Part shown: positions 45,601 through 56,100 of the stretch, in pieces
Layout: each line of letters begins with the position of its first letter
How positions within the stretch are numbered: position 1 is the first letter of the stretch
NCBI RefSeq assembly: GCF_943734655.1
Contig: NC_071355.1
Span: 95,301,449 to 95,365,448, forward strand
DNA: 64,000 nucleotides
Direction of reading: 5' to 3'
Origin: Sabethes cyaneus
Lineage: Eukaryota > Arthropoda > Insecta > Diptera > Culicidae
Position numbers and translations under genes: made by a program
Notes under the pieces: model-generated
Database searches by the model: none
Seen by the model: the letters and a program-made list of their open reading frames with translations, nothing else
What the model was told of the DNA's origin: nothing

Positions 45601-48600
45601 TGCTACTGATATAGGTGATCAAGATTTGTCACCAACATTAGTAAAGGATTGCTTGACTGCTAATTCGAACCTTTCAAATGAGAAGACATCTTTATTTCAG
45701 AAAACACCCTCGTCAAGCTTTATTTCGCCTTCGACTAGATGCGCGACAAAGAAAAAAATAGATTCTAATAATTTTGAATCCGCAAACAGTTCTACTTCAT
45801 ATTCTACACGCAAAACAATTGCACCGGATACGCGCAATTCGTCTTATGTATCATACGAAACTCCAGCTCGTGCTACTCGCTCAAGGGCAACATTATCAAC
45901 AAAAGAATCTTCATCTCCAACTGACGCTTTTGCAAATGCTGACGAGATATCGAATAAGTCGTCTGTTTTAAAGGGAAAAATGATTGAAATTGCTATGACT
46001 CCGCCTCTCAGTACGCTATTCAAAACTCCAGTACGAATGACATCGACCCCCTACATAAAATCTGTGACATCTGCTGAAAAAGACACTGTATCTAATACGT
46101 TCGAAAGTAAAGCGGATTGTGAGTTAAATAAAACATGGTCTCCATCAAAGCAACCGTCTACAGAGAGCGGAGAAAACAAAGAGGATTCGATAAGACTACA
46201 CGAGAACTCAACAAACTCGATTCCTCCGACTGAACAAATAACTCGCCTTTCAACACCCAAGAGCAATCATAAAAATTCTTTTGCTGTTGATAGTCCAACT
46301 CGGAATTCGCTGCCCTCTATTGACCAAACGTCCCGTTCAGAGAAAGAAGCAAATCCTGAAATGTCGTCTACATTTTTGTCGAATGCATTAGCTGAAAAAT
46401 TGAATGAAAATGACCAAATAACAGGAGAAAGACTACCTGAGCTCCACGTTGAAACGCCAGTAATGCATAATTTAATTGAAACTCCTTCACGAACAGCACT
46501 GTCAACCAGTGGGGAAAACATTTTATCCACAACAAAAGAATTGAACAACACGTCTATCACTTTGACATCCCTGTTTAAAACACCTGGTCAATCAATATTT
46601 ACGGACACATCCGCAACCGCCGCAGTCACACCTATGTCCAGGTCCACACGAAAAATTAAAACGCCGTTCTCAGCCACCGGAAGCAGTACAAATAATTTGA
46701 CAACACCAATTACTAAAAACATCCAATTGAGGAGCTCTAATAGCGAGAAAACTTCATCAGTAAACAGCAAAACGAATGAATCAAGTCAACAGGATACACC
46801 AATTATGCAAAAATTATTCGAAACACCAGTAACAAACTCAACATTAGCGGCAAGTATCGTTTCTTCGCAGCCAACTGTTGAAAATGCAGCGTTGAAAACA
46901 CCTGTTGCTTTCACTGATCGAAAGAAATCAGCTCGTTTGACAAGAAACAGTGCCGTAAGCATTACAATGTCTATTGGAAAAAATATTCACACTTCTGAAC
47001 AGAGCTCGCATTGCGAACTTACGCCCTTGTTAGCAAAGGTCAAAAGACGTGAGTCAATGTTCAATCAATCATCCGTATCAAGCAACAGTCCAACAGAGAA
47101 GGTAACTGCGAACGATGCTCCACCTCAACCAGTGGACGAATTCTTCAATAGCAGTTTAAATGCTTGCTCACCTACAGTTAAGACATCAATTGAAACTGGT
47201 AATATGCCTTTGCGTAGTTCACAAAGTTTTTACCCTCACGATTTTCTATTTTGCAGACATTTCTACTGATCTTGGAAAAGAAATCGATGCCAAGTCGTTG
47301 TCTGAAACAACTACAATAGTAGGTAATGTGTCTCTATCGTCTTGTTCTAATGCAGATCAACCACGCAGTGACAATATTATAAATGTTTCCAAAGCGACCG
47401 CTGGAAATATTAGTACATTCTTTGAAGAATCTCAAGCAACGGAATGTAACGATGATGCTTTAAGCTCATCAGTTAACGAAATCGAATCAGAAACACATCT
47501 TTCTCGTTCATCTGGTAACATGAGATAATTCATACAATAATTTACATTTACTAATTTTGTTCATTTTACAGATGTCCATATTCAATCTGTTATGGTGGAA
47601 ATTAACAATTCCAATTCTGCAGACACCGTAATGATTCCCAGCACAACTTGTCAGACGCCTGAAACAAATACTTCTCACCTTTTTAAAACACCAGCAAGTG
47701 TGTGCAGTGCGGTGGAAGACAAGAATGCAGTTGGAAATGTAGAGGGCGTGTCACCTTCCAAATCTTTGTTTGTAGTTGAAAGAGATTCCATCGATGAGTC
47801 TTTGCTCAAAAACCTATGTGAACGAGTGGTTTCTTTGGAAAAAGAATTAGAAGCATTGCAAGAAACTTCTCTCGACGACAGCAGGTCCCAGGAAGCAAAC
47901 GTTAAATCTCTTCCGGAAACCCCGAATCTTTCACATTTGCAACCAGAGATCGAAAACGGTCGTTCTACACGTGCGACGGCTCAAAATAAACGAAAGTTGT
48001 ACACCAGAAATAATCCAGAAAACACTACTCCGGAAAGTCGAAAATCCATAGTTGTTCAACCTGTATCCAGCAACGAGTATCTGTGTATGTTGGATTCAAC
48101 TAAAAATGTAATAGAAAACACGAATGCTGGAGAAACCAAAGACGAGCAAAACGATTCGTCTGATTGGAGTGCGGCTTCTACTTCACAAGAAATTAAAAAC
48201 GTGAAAAGGGTGCTACCTTCGCGTGCATCAAGAAGAAATATAAAAACCTTGTGTGAAGAAGAATTAGCGGGTACTTCACCAGAAGTGAAATTTGTCAAAC
48301 CAAAACCGATTACAATTGAAATAACTATTGACGAATCTAACAAGGACATTGTATCTGAGAGTCGATTATCGGACGATACTGTCGCTGGTAGAAGAAAAGT
48401 AATGTTTAACGACAATATCCAGGTTAAGGAAATAAATTCACCCGCAATAGTTGGTGATATTATTAAGAAAATTTCGTCCAGAGGTCGCGGACGAAAGCTT
48501 CCTAAACCAGCTGAGATTATGGAGGAAACAACGCAACCGAATGCCACCAACAATGACCCACTGCCTATTGTAGATCAATCAGAGGACCCAGGACCAAAAC

Positions 48601-50729
48601 GAACACGTCGTGGTAACCAGAAGAAAAATGCCGTAGCTTCTGAATTAGCAAAACCCAGAAATACCCGCCAATCGAAAAGAAAAGTGGAAAATTTAATTAA
48701 TGATGCTGATTCCACTAACGAGCTCAATGATGGCGTTCCAGCTTCTGGTAGCGATGACCTGTTCTCCGACAAAGCGAAGGATGTAATAAATCATAGTCCT
48801 GCTAGAAACGCGCGAGTAAAGCGTACCAGGATACAATCTCGATCACAAAAATCTATTTCCAATGAGGGAATGAACACAAATAACGATTTGCCACCTGTGA
48901 AGGACAAGGACTTAAACCTGCATCAAGCTTCAATGAACGAAACAGAAGATGCATGCAAAGATCTAAACAGTTTAGAAATCGAGAGTAAGGCAACGTCACG
49001 TGATACTCGTAAGAAAACTAAATCAGTAAAATCCGAGAAACTTTTTTCTGAAACAACTGTTGTCGATAAAATAAATAAAGTGGTAAAGCAGTCTACAGCC
49101 GATTCTACTATAGAAACGATCGAGGAGTCTGTACTACCACAAAAAGACCTCCCTGAGTTGAAGGAAGAAAGCAACGCAGTCACAAAAACGCAACCTCGTG
49201 CTTCTAGAAAGCAAACTAGAACTACTAAAACCTCAACAAAAAATGTTAGAGCTCTCAAGCTGCCTGAAAGCGAATCTCTCAGTGATACATTGGACACATC
49301 TAATCAGAATGAAACTAAATTGAAGGAAAATACTAAAAAGAACCCAAAGTCAACTCGATCAGTGAAAACTATCAAAACGATTTCTGAACAGACTGAAGAC
49401 TTTGAAGTTAAGTTATCTTCGGATATTAATCATGTGCCAAATACGGAAATATCTAACAAAGATGACGCAGATAGTGAAGTCGTTTTCCGAATCCCGGCAG
49501 ATAATGAGAAACTCTATAAAAAGACAAAGCGACCTTTGCGTGGAGCACGGAATAATGATAAGGCAGGTCTGGAACAAAAAGACAGCTCCGCCGCAGGAAA
49601 ACGTAAGCAAGATGATAGTGAGTCAAACACAACTGTAGACAATATCGATTCGTCAAAAACAACGATGAATCAATCTGACGAAAACAAGGTAGAAATAAAG
49701 CCTCGCCGAGCAGCAGCTAGAAAACTCCCCAGCAAGCGATCTACACGACAAGCTAAAAGCAAAACTGAACAATCTCCTGATGAAGACGCATCGGCACACG
49801 CCGATAATTTGGCATCTGTACCTGAAACTGACGAACCTGCCGCAAACGAAGCCATAATGACTCACGCTCACGAAAAGACTGCAGAAGAACCAGAAAATGT
49901 CATACCACCTAAGCGTGGTCGCAGACGTATAGCACCAGCTAAAACAGCAGTTGAAAAAGTGTTGAAGAATACAGTCGCGTCTTCACTAAGCAATGTAGAG
50001 TCCACTGAAACCAGTCAAGAGTTGCAAGGTCCAGTAAAACGATCTCTTCGCCAAACTAAGCGATCTCCTGTCTACCAAGAGCCTCCAGCAAGAGGTCTAA
50101 GGAACAATAAACAAACTAGTAATACTGCCGAAGTGCACCAGGAGGAGTCTTTAAACGAGTCTCATATGGTTAAAACAATCCTCTCTGCATCACACACATC
50201 TACACCTCTGTTAAAAGCAACCGGATCGGAAACTTCACCATCAAAAACGAAAGCTACCCGGAAACGTGGACAAAAGATTGTAAATCCTATTATCACTGCG
50301 CTTGTCGAAGAAGAACGTAATCAACAACGGAAATCACCAAGAAAGCGTCCTGATAAGATAAATGCAGAAAAACAGGAATCTGAAGGTAATACGATAGAAA
50401 AAAAATCATTGGAAATGAACGTATCAACTGATACTGAAATGCCAACCAAGAGAAATCGCCGCGGAATAAAATCCAGAGTAGATACAAAAAAAGATAACAC
50501 CGCATCGAAACGGATTGGTGATAAAGTCGACGGGGCCGATGAACAGCCTAAGAAAAAAACCAAAACATCGGAAGTTGCCTCTGAACATCAGAGCGACGTC
50601 AGCGTTTCCGGTGAGTCGGCGGCAGCTAAGAGTACCAGAAGAATACGGGGCAAGAAATCAGCCGATGCGGTAGAAGCGGAGAGCACAACTACAGCTAATC
50701 GAAAGAGACCAGCGCGATCGCGAAAATAA
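27612..50729 (+). CDS. Ki-67-like FHA protein, giant repetitive chromosomal protein (14 exons)
   Basis: Exons: 27612-27785, 27888-28267, 28337-28398, 28684-30544, 30604-30831, 40228-40651, 40716-41432, 42091-42741, 42858-43331, 43432-43821, 43879-44601, 44663-47198, 47257-47514, 47572-50729. All 13 junctions have GT/AG borders and keep frame, giving about 4,011 residues. An FHA-like domain (about residues 20-100: KFGSHPLNTIRL, HCKI, SSEKP, CGTRFRW) starts the protein. Exons 6-12 each carry one repeat with MTRRT, STPKT, SESKL-LR-LR, EIEYLE-NTNSSNL and KEISET. Then come KTP/ETP motifs (SLFKTP, KLFETP, HLFKTP), the PP1-docking-like KVMF at about 3235-3238, and a Lys/Arg-rich tail. FHA plus repeats plus PP1 site plus basic tail is the plan of vertebrate Ki-67, which coats mitotic chromosomes; orthology is inference. 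AATAAA lies at 50878-50883. It is very Ser/Thr-rich, with no enzyme domain. Confidence 0.85.
31054..31226 (-). repeat. LTR of the BEL/Pao element (3' LTR, shortened)
   Basis: Begins TGAACGGCTCAACGAGC and ends ATTATGATCAACA on the plus strand, 173 bp. It lacks about 60 bp present in the other LTR. Confidence 0.8.
31325..35900 (-). pseudogene. gag-pol remnants of the BEL/Pao element
   Basis: Successive minus-strand fragments encode gag (about 35100-35870 and 34820-35160), protease/early pol (34070-34620), reverse transcriptase (33600-33820), the RT-RNase H connection (32918-33427), RNase H (32571-32868) and integrase (31325-32587). Frames shift repeatedly and stops interrupt between blocks, so no complete protein is encoded. 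I list the fragments only. Confidence 0.8.
36443..36674 (-). repeat. LTR of the BEL/Pao element (5' LTR)
   Basis: Begins TGGACGGCTCAACGAGC and ends GATCAACA, 232 bp. On its inner side the minus strand reads TGGCCCATCGAGCC, a plausible primer-binding site. Confidence 0.8.
37453..37771. mobile_element. 319-bp hAT-like MITE (family F)
   Basis: The ends are TAGTGATGTCCG and CGGACATCACTA. TACGTGAG is exactly duplicated (37445-37452, 37772-37779). The interior is rich in CGATTAATCGAA. Solo ends of the same family occur at 15233-15248 and about 62768-62785. Confidence 0.85.
37838..38048. mobile_element. ~211-bp palindromic MITE
   Basis: TAGGGTAAACACACCAATAG and about 25 further bases are mirrored at the right end (CTATTGGTGCGTTTACCCTA). 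The arms include CACTACTGGTACTACCACC. Nearly the whole element can fold back. Confidence 0.75.
38750..39180 (+). repeat. SINE-like repeat with B-box-like motif and TGCTTA tail
   Basis: GTTCGAATCTCGACT at 38791 resembles a tRNA-type B box, and the stretch ends in ATGCTTATGCTTGCTTATGC. The last 120 bases match 5585-5697. No convincing A box and no tRNA fold were found. Not a tRNA gene. Confidence 0.35.
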
Positions 50730-51345
50730 TTTTTTAAGAATGCTTATAAAACTGAAGTGTTAAGTTCTTCTCCATATAAATGATTATTTTCGATTTTTGA
50801 TTTCGAGTAGTACTTCTTACTGATTTGACAACTTTTTCATATTTTATATTTCCTGTTACATTAATATTTTTTGCTACAATAAACAGTACTGCTAAAATCT
50901 TTAACATTTCTATTTCTTGGCTATGGTATCTCCAGTGCCACTCTTATAATTTCTAACTTGAAGGCTTCAAACCATTCAGGTTTGAACTTATTCAGAAGAA
51001 GATATGGTCGGTGTTAAATCAGACAGAACCAAGTCACAAAATTTAAACAAAATGAGTTGACAGCAAGCGATCAAGAATTTTGTAAGCTACATTTTTCTCT
51101 AATCAGACTACATAAATGTTGCAAACAACCAGAGTTATGAAATGATTTCGCTATAACAGCTATAAAATATACAGAGCAGCAAACTTTGAGCGTGTTTTTC
51201 TCGAAATCAAAGTTTTGTCACCTGGTTCGGTCTGACTTAGCACCGGCCATATGATCTGAATGGTTGAGGACGATAGAAATAAATGATTTTTCGATCATTT
51301 CTGCCCCATGTATCAATTTTAATGACAAGACCGGAAAGTTAGGTA
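50730..51345. other. 3' flank of the Ki-67-like gene
   Basis: Candidate poly(A) signal AATAAA at 50878-50883. Nothing else recognised. Confidence 0.55.
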
Positions 51346-51506
51346 AGGGAGGGTCATTGAAGAAACGCGTACTAGGTTTGTAGAATGTCTTCCGCAGGCC
51401 GGAGGAAAAGTTAGATTGCGAAGCTGGTTCAATCTGGCAGATCCCCCTGTTTGGGCAAAGAGGAAGGTTCTACGAAATAATAAGCGTTGCTTCAATGACC
51501 CTCTCT
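51346..51506. mobile_element. 161-bp TA MITE
   Basis: The ends are AGGGAGGGTCATTGAAG and CTTCAATGACCCTCTCT, with TA at 51344-51345 and 51507-51508. Confidence 0.7.
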
Positions 51507-51605
51507 TAATTTCCGCTCTTTTTCCTCCACGCCTCGTCCACTCTGTTTGGATACTATAAACACCTTTGATTTCATTACTTGTTTCTACTGCTCCAATTTC
51601 TACTA

Positions 51606-52040
51606 CAGTCAGTGGACAATCATAGGTCACACACAATTATGGGTAATTTTAGCTATATCTACCGTGCAAGCACCATATTCAAAACAGTGCCTAATTCCGA
51701 ACAGTTGCAATTTTTTCATAAATACTACCAAAATGCTAGCTATTTAAACAATTTAATCACTACATCTGATGATTTCATATTATTAAAATGGTTTAAATAG
51801 CTAGAGTTTTGTCAATATTTAACAAAAATTTGCAACTGTTCAGAATTAAGCACTGTTTTGAATATGGTGCTTGCACGGTACCAATTAATGCGTGAATATT
51901 ATACTAAGTGATTTATAAAATTGTTACTCATAGGTAGCACTAATAAATTGATCAACCATTATGTGATATTAAAACGGAAATTATCAGCTAAAGCTAAAAT
52001 GCGACCCACAATTTTGTGTGACCCATGACTGTGGACTGAC
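51606..52040. mobile_element. 435-bp TA MITE with long inverted arms
   Basis: The ends are CAGTCAGTGGACAATCATAG and, as complement, GTCAGTCCACAGTCATGGG, continuing in GTCACACA-AATT-TGGGT on both sides. TA lies at 51604-51605 and 52041-52042. An inner inverted pair (GTGCAAGCACCATATTCAAA) is also present. Confidence 0.75.
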
Positions 52041-52042
52041 TA

Positions 52043-53142
52043 TTTTATTTTGACTTTAAGGCCGAAGCAGCGCATGTATCACACAGCGTTGGTGCGATCA
52101 AGAAAGATAGCATTTTGAAAATCTTAAATTTTTCTTAAATAACACTACAACATCGTTTTTCGAATACATCATTGTGTGTAAAACCACCCGTTCCTGATAT
52201 GATATGTCACCAAAGTTGAGTATTCAAAACCATCTAATAACAACGCACTTTCATTGACAATTTTGCTTCGTTTTTTTTCTTTCTGTAGTGTGCTATCTTG
52301 ACCTTAAAACTTTTTATTTGTGATGTGTTAATACAGAAAATTCTAAAAGCATCATAGAAAACTTGGAACCTATTGCTCGTAAAAAATCGACTCGAGTGTA
52401 TTGCCAAAACAGAGTTTCCTATGGATCTAATAGGAAAAGCATGACGAAAAACATTTTCGCTTAGAGCGCGAGATGGGGAAGTTAGAGTCAAATCTGTCCA
52501 AGGTTGAGCTTGAGAGAAGGTTAAGAAGGAGTTAATGATAATGAAAGAGTTCATGTGCACCACCCTAACGCCATAATGTTCAACAATTGCTTGACTTTCC
52601 CCCGCCCGACACACCCAAACTTTTGATGAGTATTTGTTATACCTAAATTATTCTTGGGTGTTTTTGAATGTGTTCGATCAAGAATGTAATCGAGGCAATC
52701 TGGGCCAGTATTCGAAAATACAACGACTGATTTGTTAGTCATGTGACGTATCTCGAGGTCAACTGGATAGATGTTTTGTTTATTTTGATAACTTATGAAC
52801 GATGTTGAACAAGATTTTCGGCTGAAAAGAAAAGTTGGGAAATTTGGTATTCTTATAGTAGATTGTACATTTTATTGACCTTGAATGATCTATCTGAAAC
52901 TAGCTGTTTTTTTGTGTTGATCTAGAAAATCTAAGAGAACTCTAATTGGCGCAGTCTTCAAAAAAATTTACTCTTGATCGAATTACGACCGGAACCGCAA
53001 CAATTCAATCACAGCAGACAAAGTTCGCATGCAACGAGAACATTGACATAGCATTACTTTTAGACGAAATTTGATTTAAAGAATATTACATTTTGCTTTA
53101 CAGTTGCCTTCAGTTGAAGTAGCTCCATTGACTATAGAACTT
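52043..53142. other. Intergenic stretch between converging genes
   Basis: No gene or element ends recognised. TTTATT at about 52870 (AATAAA on the minus strand) could serve as the UGGT poly(A) signal. Confidence 0.4.
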
Positions 53143-56100
53143 TCAAAGTTCAGTGTGCACGATATTCTCACTGCTGGTGACAGTATGATCTGTAAAAATT
53201 CAAAATTTAATTTGATTAATAGGAATATTGAGGACATTTACTTACCTTCGGAATGTATAGCTTGACCTTGTTCATGTTCAAGTTCGTCTATCTTGGCCTG
53301 TAATCGTTTAATTTCCAAATCATAATCCTTCCATTCTGGCACAATACGTTGGGCAGCAGTAAGTTTAGCTTCCTTAGTTAACGGGTTATTGCAAAGATCG
53401 ATAGTTTTAGCATATTGTAGCGTCTCACTGCTACACCATGTTTCACACCACAGCCATTCTTGAGGTAATGATTTGATGGTGACCTGATGTATCATGTTGT
53501 TTGGCAAATCTTGATCCAAATTAGATAAACTGTTGGGATCCTGACTGAGTGCTTGATATTGACCACGTATTCGATCACCTGCCGCTATTTTACGAAACCG
53601 TTTCAAATCTACCACATATAATGCTGAGATGTGATATTTTCGTCCCTGTAAATGATTTTTCCAATAACCTTGCTTCCAAAAACGAAAACCTTCCATTTCA
53701 TGGCGTGAATCGCAAAACGGAGTGTATCCATATGGTGCACCCCCGAGATCAAAATCGTTTAATTCCTTCATATCAGCGCGGACAATCTGATCTGCATCGA
53801 CAAAAATAATTTTTTTCACATCCAACGGAAAAAGAACATCTAGGAATAGAATTTTATATCCCCAAATAATTCGCTGTTTTTCTGTTTGCTGGTGTAACCA
53901 TCGCGGCCATTTATATTGGACCAATTCATATTGAAAGTGATATTCGTCGGCCATGTGTGGCAAAAAATCGATTATCTGAGGCGAGAGATAGTTTTTCAAA
54001 AACCAAAATTTAACCGGTGTTTTGGTATGTTTCAAAAGTGAGAGCATCATAATCTTCAGTAGACGTTCGTACAAATGGCCTGAAGCAACCGAAAATATAT
54101 TCAACACTTCCTGGTCCTGCGTGTCGCCTGTTCCAACAATTGAACTAATCGAGTCCCAAATGCCACCGGTTGAGTCTTTATCATCACTTAATAAATCGAT
54201 ATTTGCTTTTCCTGGTTTCTTTGTTACTCGCAACTTTAACACATGCGAACGCAGAGAACTTAAAACGACACGTGTTCCTTCGCTGGAATGGATTACGTTT
54301 GGTCCGTCTGCGCTAGTAATATCATATATGTCAGCACTCTTTCCATGACGAAGCTTCAATATCCATGCTCCTGGGTTTGCTTTCAGCTGAAAGTATCCCA
54401 AGTTGGCCATAACAATTGTATCAACAATTATAGGTTGTTGCTCAGTGCCCAAAGTTATCTGCAATCCACGTGGTGGCGACCCTGTAGTAGTATCAAAGCA
54501 ATGGCCCTCTAGTAACAGATACTCTAACTCGTATTCACTATGTACTGGCCCATTGATTTCTGAAAGCTTTATGTTATCCAGATCATAAACAGATCGTACC
54601 ACTTCCACCAACCAATTTTCAGGAACCTGGAATAGAGCAATGAACGGCAATTAACATGCTAACTAATGCTGCAGCTATTATGTATACTACGTTTAAGCTT
54701 TGTGTAAGTAATGAGTTAGCCGGCAATCCAACGAATTTGGCGAATGGTCCTGCGGCATGTCTTCCATCTGCAGTGAACTGAAGCTCAGGCTCGATGACGA
54801 ATCGGTAAAAACTTTAAATATACGTTAATATCATATATAGTTAGTATACATGCGACAGAATAATAAGAGATTAGAAGTAAGCAAAGCTGTCCTGGCCTTT
54901 GCGCCGATTTTATATATTCAACCCTCTAACGGGTAAGGCCGTCTGTAGACGAGGTACGTGAGTATGCAAGTATGTTTCGCAATAACGCCTGGACGGTTCT
55001 TCATTGAACTTGGAATCATGTTCTTTGACATAAAAGAATCAACACAAAAACAAAGCAAAGCCTTGGGATACAAAGGTTTTTAGTCCCTTTAGTCCCTGAC
55101 AGACAAAACATGAAACAGAGGAAATCGCACTCAAAGTTGAATAACTAATTTTGCTAAAATTATTAAATTTCTGATGTTATTATTTTTCTCTTTTTGAGAA
55201 AATGTTGAAAACCACCAAGTTTGTCTACAACCTGGACTGGAGAGTGGAAACCCAAGACCGAGAAGCGTGGAGCTGACTCTTATAAAATTCAGCCTAGATT
55301 AGCTAAGCGGATTGTCGCCGACAAAGTAAAATAAAGTATCTTTTATAATTATGGCGCAATTTTTTAGCTTACGTCCACGTAAATGGTAAATAAGTTACCT
55401 TTTTATAAGAGAACAATAAAAACATGTTGTTGAGTTTCAAACTTACGTTTTAACCGGCATGTCACTGTGTTTATCAATTGCACATAGTATTATTCTCATA
55501 TTACAATTGACAACATTTCGCAGAAGAATCAGCAGTGATGACAGCTTTTGAGCTCCTCTAGAAGCTGGATCCAAAACAGCTACAATTTCAAAAAATGGCA
55601 GATTATTTGATTTCGGAGGAAGCGTTACGACCGTATGATTATCTTCAATTTCGTTTGGAATTGTGAAACGTGATTTCGATTGCTGTCTTGGGACGAGTAT
55701 AGAGACTAATTTAAATAAAGTTTCACCAGACAGCTCAACGTCATTTCCATTGACGGTTGCTTCTTTAAGAGCAGCTCTTATTTTTTCTGTATATTGCAAA
55801 CTAAAAAATTTCTCCAACAATCCAAAATCTTCCGTATCAAAATATTCGTCGTTCTCAAAGGGTCCAATAACACGCCCGTTTGCTACTAGACTGTTCACAG
55901 ACACTTTAGTTTTCAGTACACGTTGGCAGTACACACGCAACATTTTTAAATGCAGCTGTGTGGCCGGTAGAAAGTCCATAACTGATTCAGGAATTATGTA
56001 TTGGGAATCCTCATTTTGTTCCAATAGTTTCAAAATTAAATTTGTAGCTTCTTCCTCTGGTAAAGTGTTTATTGTTGCCCAAACGATAGCATTCAAGTTT

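Noticed and set aside
48056..49871. Several minus-strand frames of 60-165 codons
   Set aside because: Antisense to the 3.2-kb last exon of the Ki-67-like gene; no motifs.
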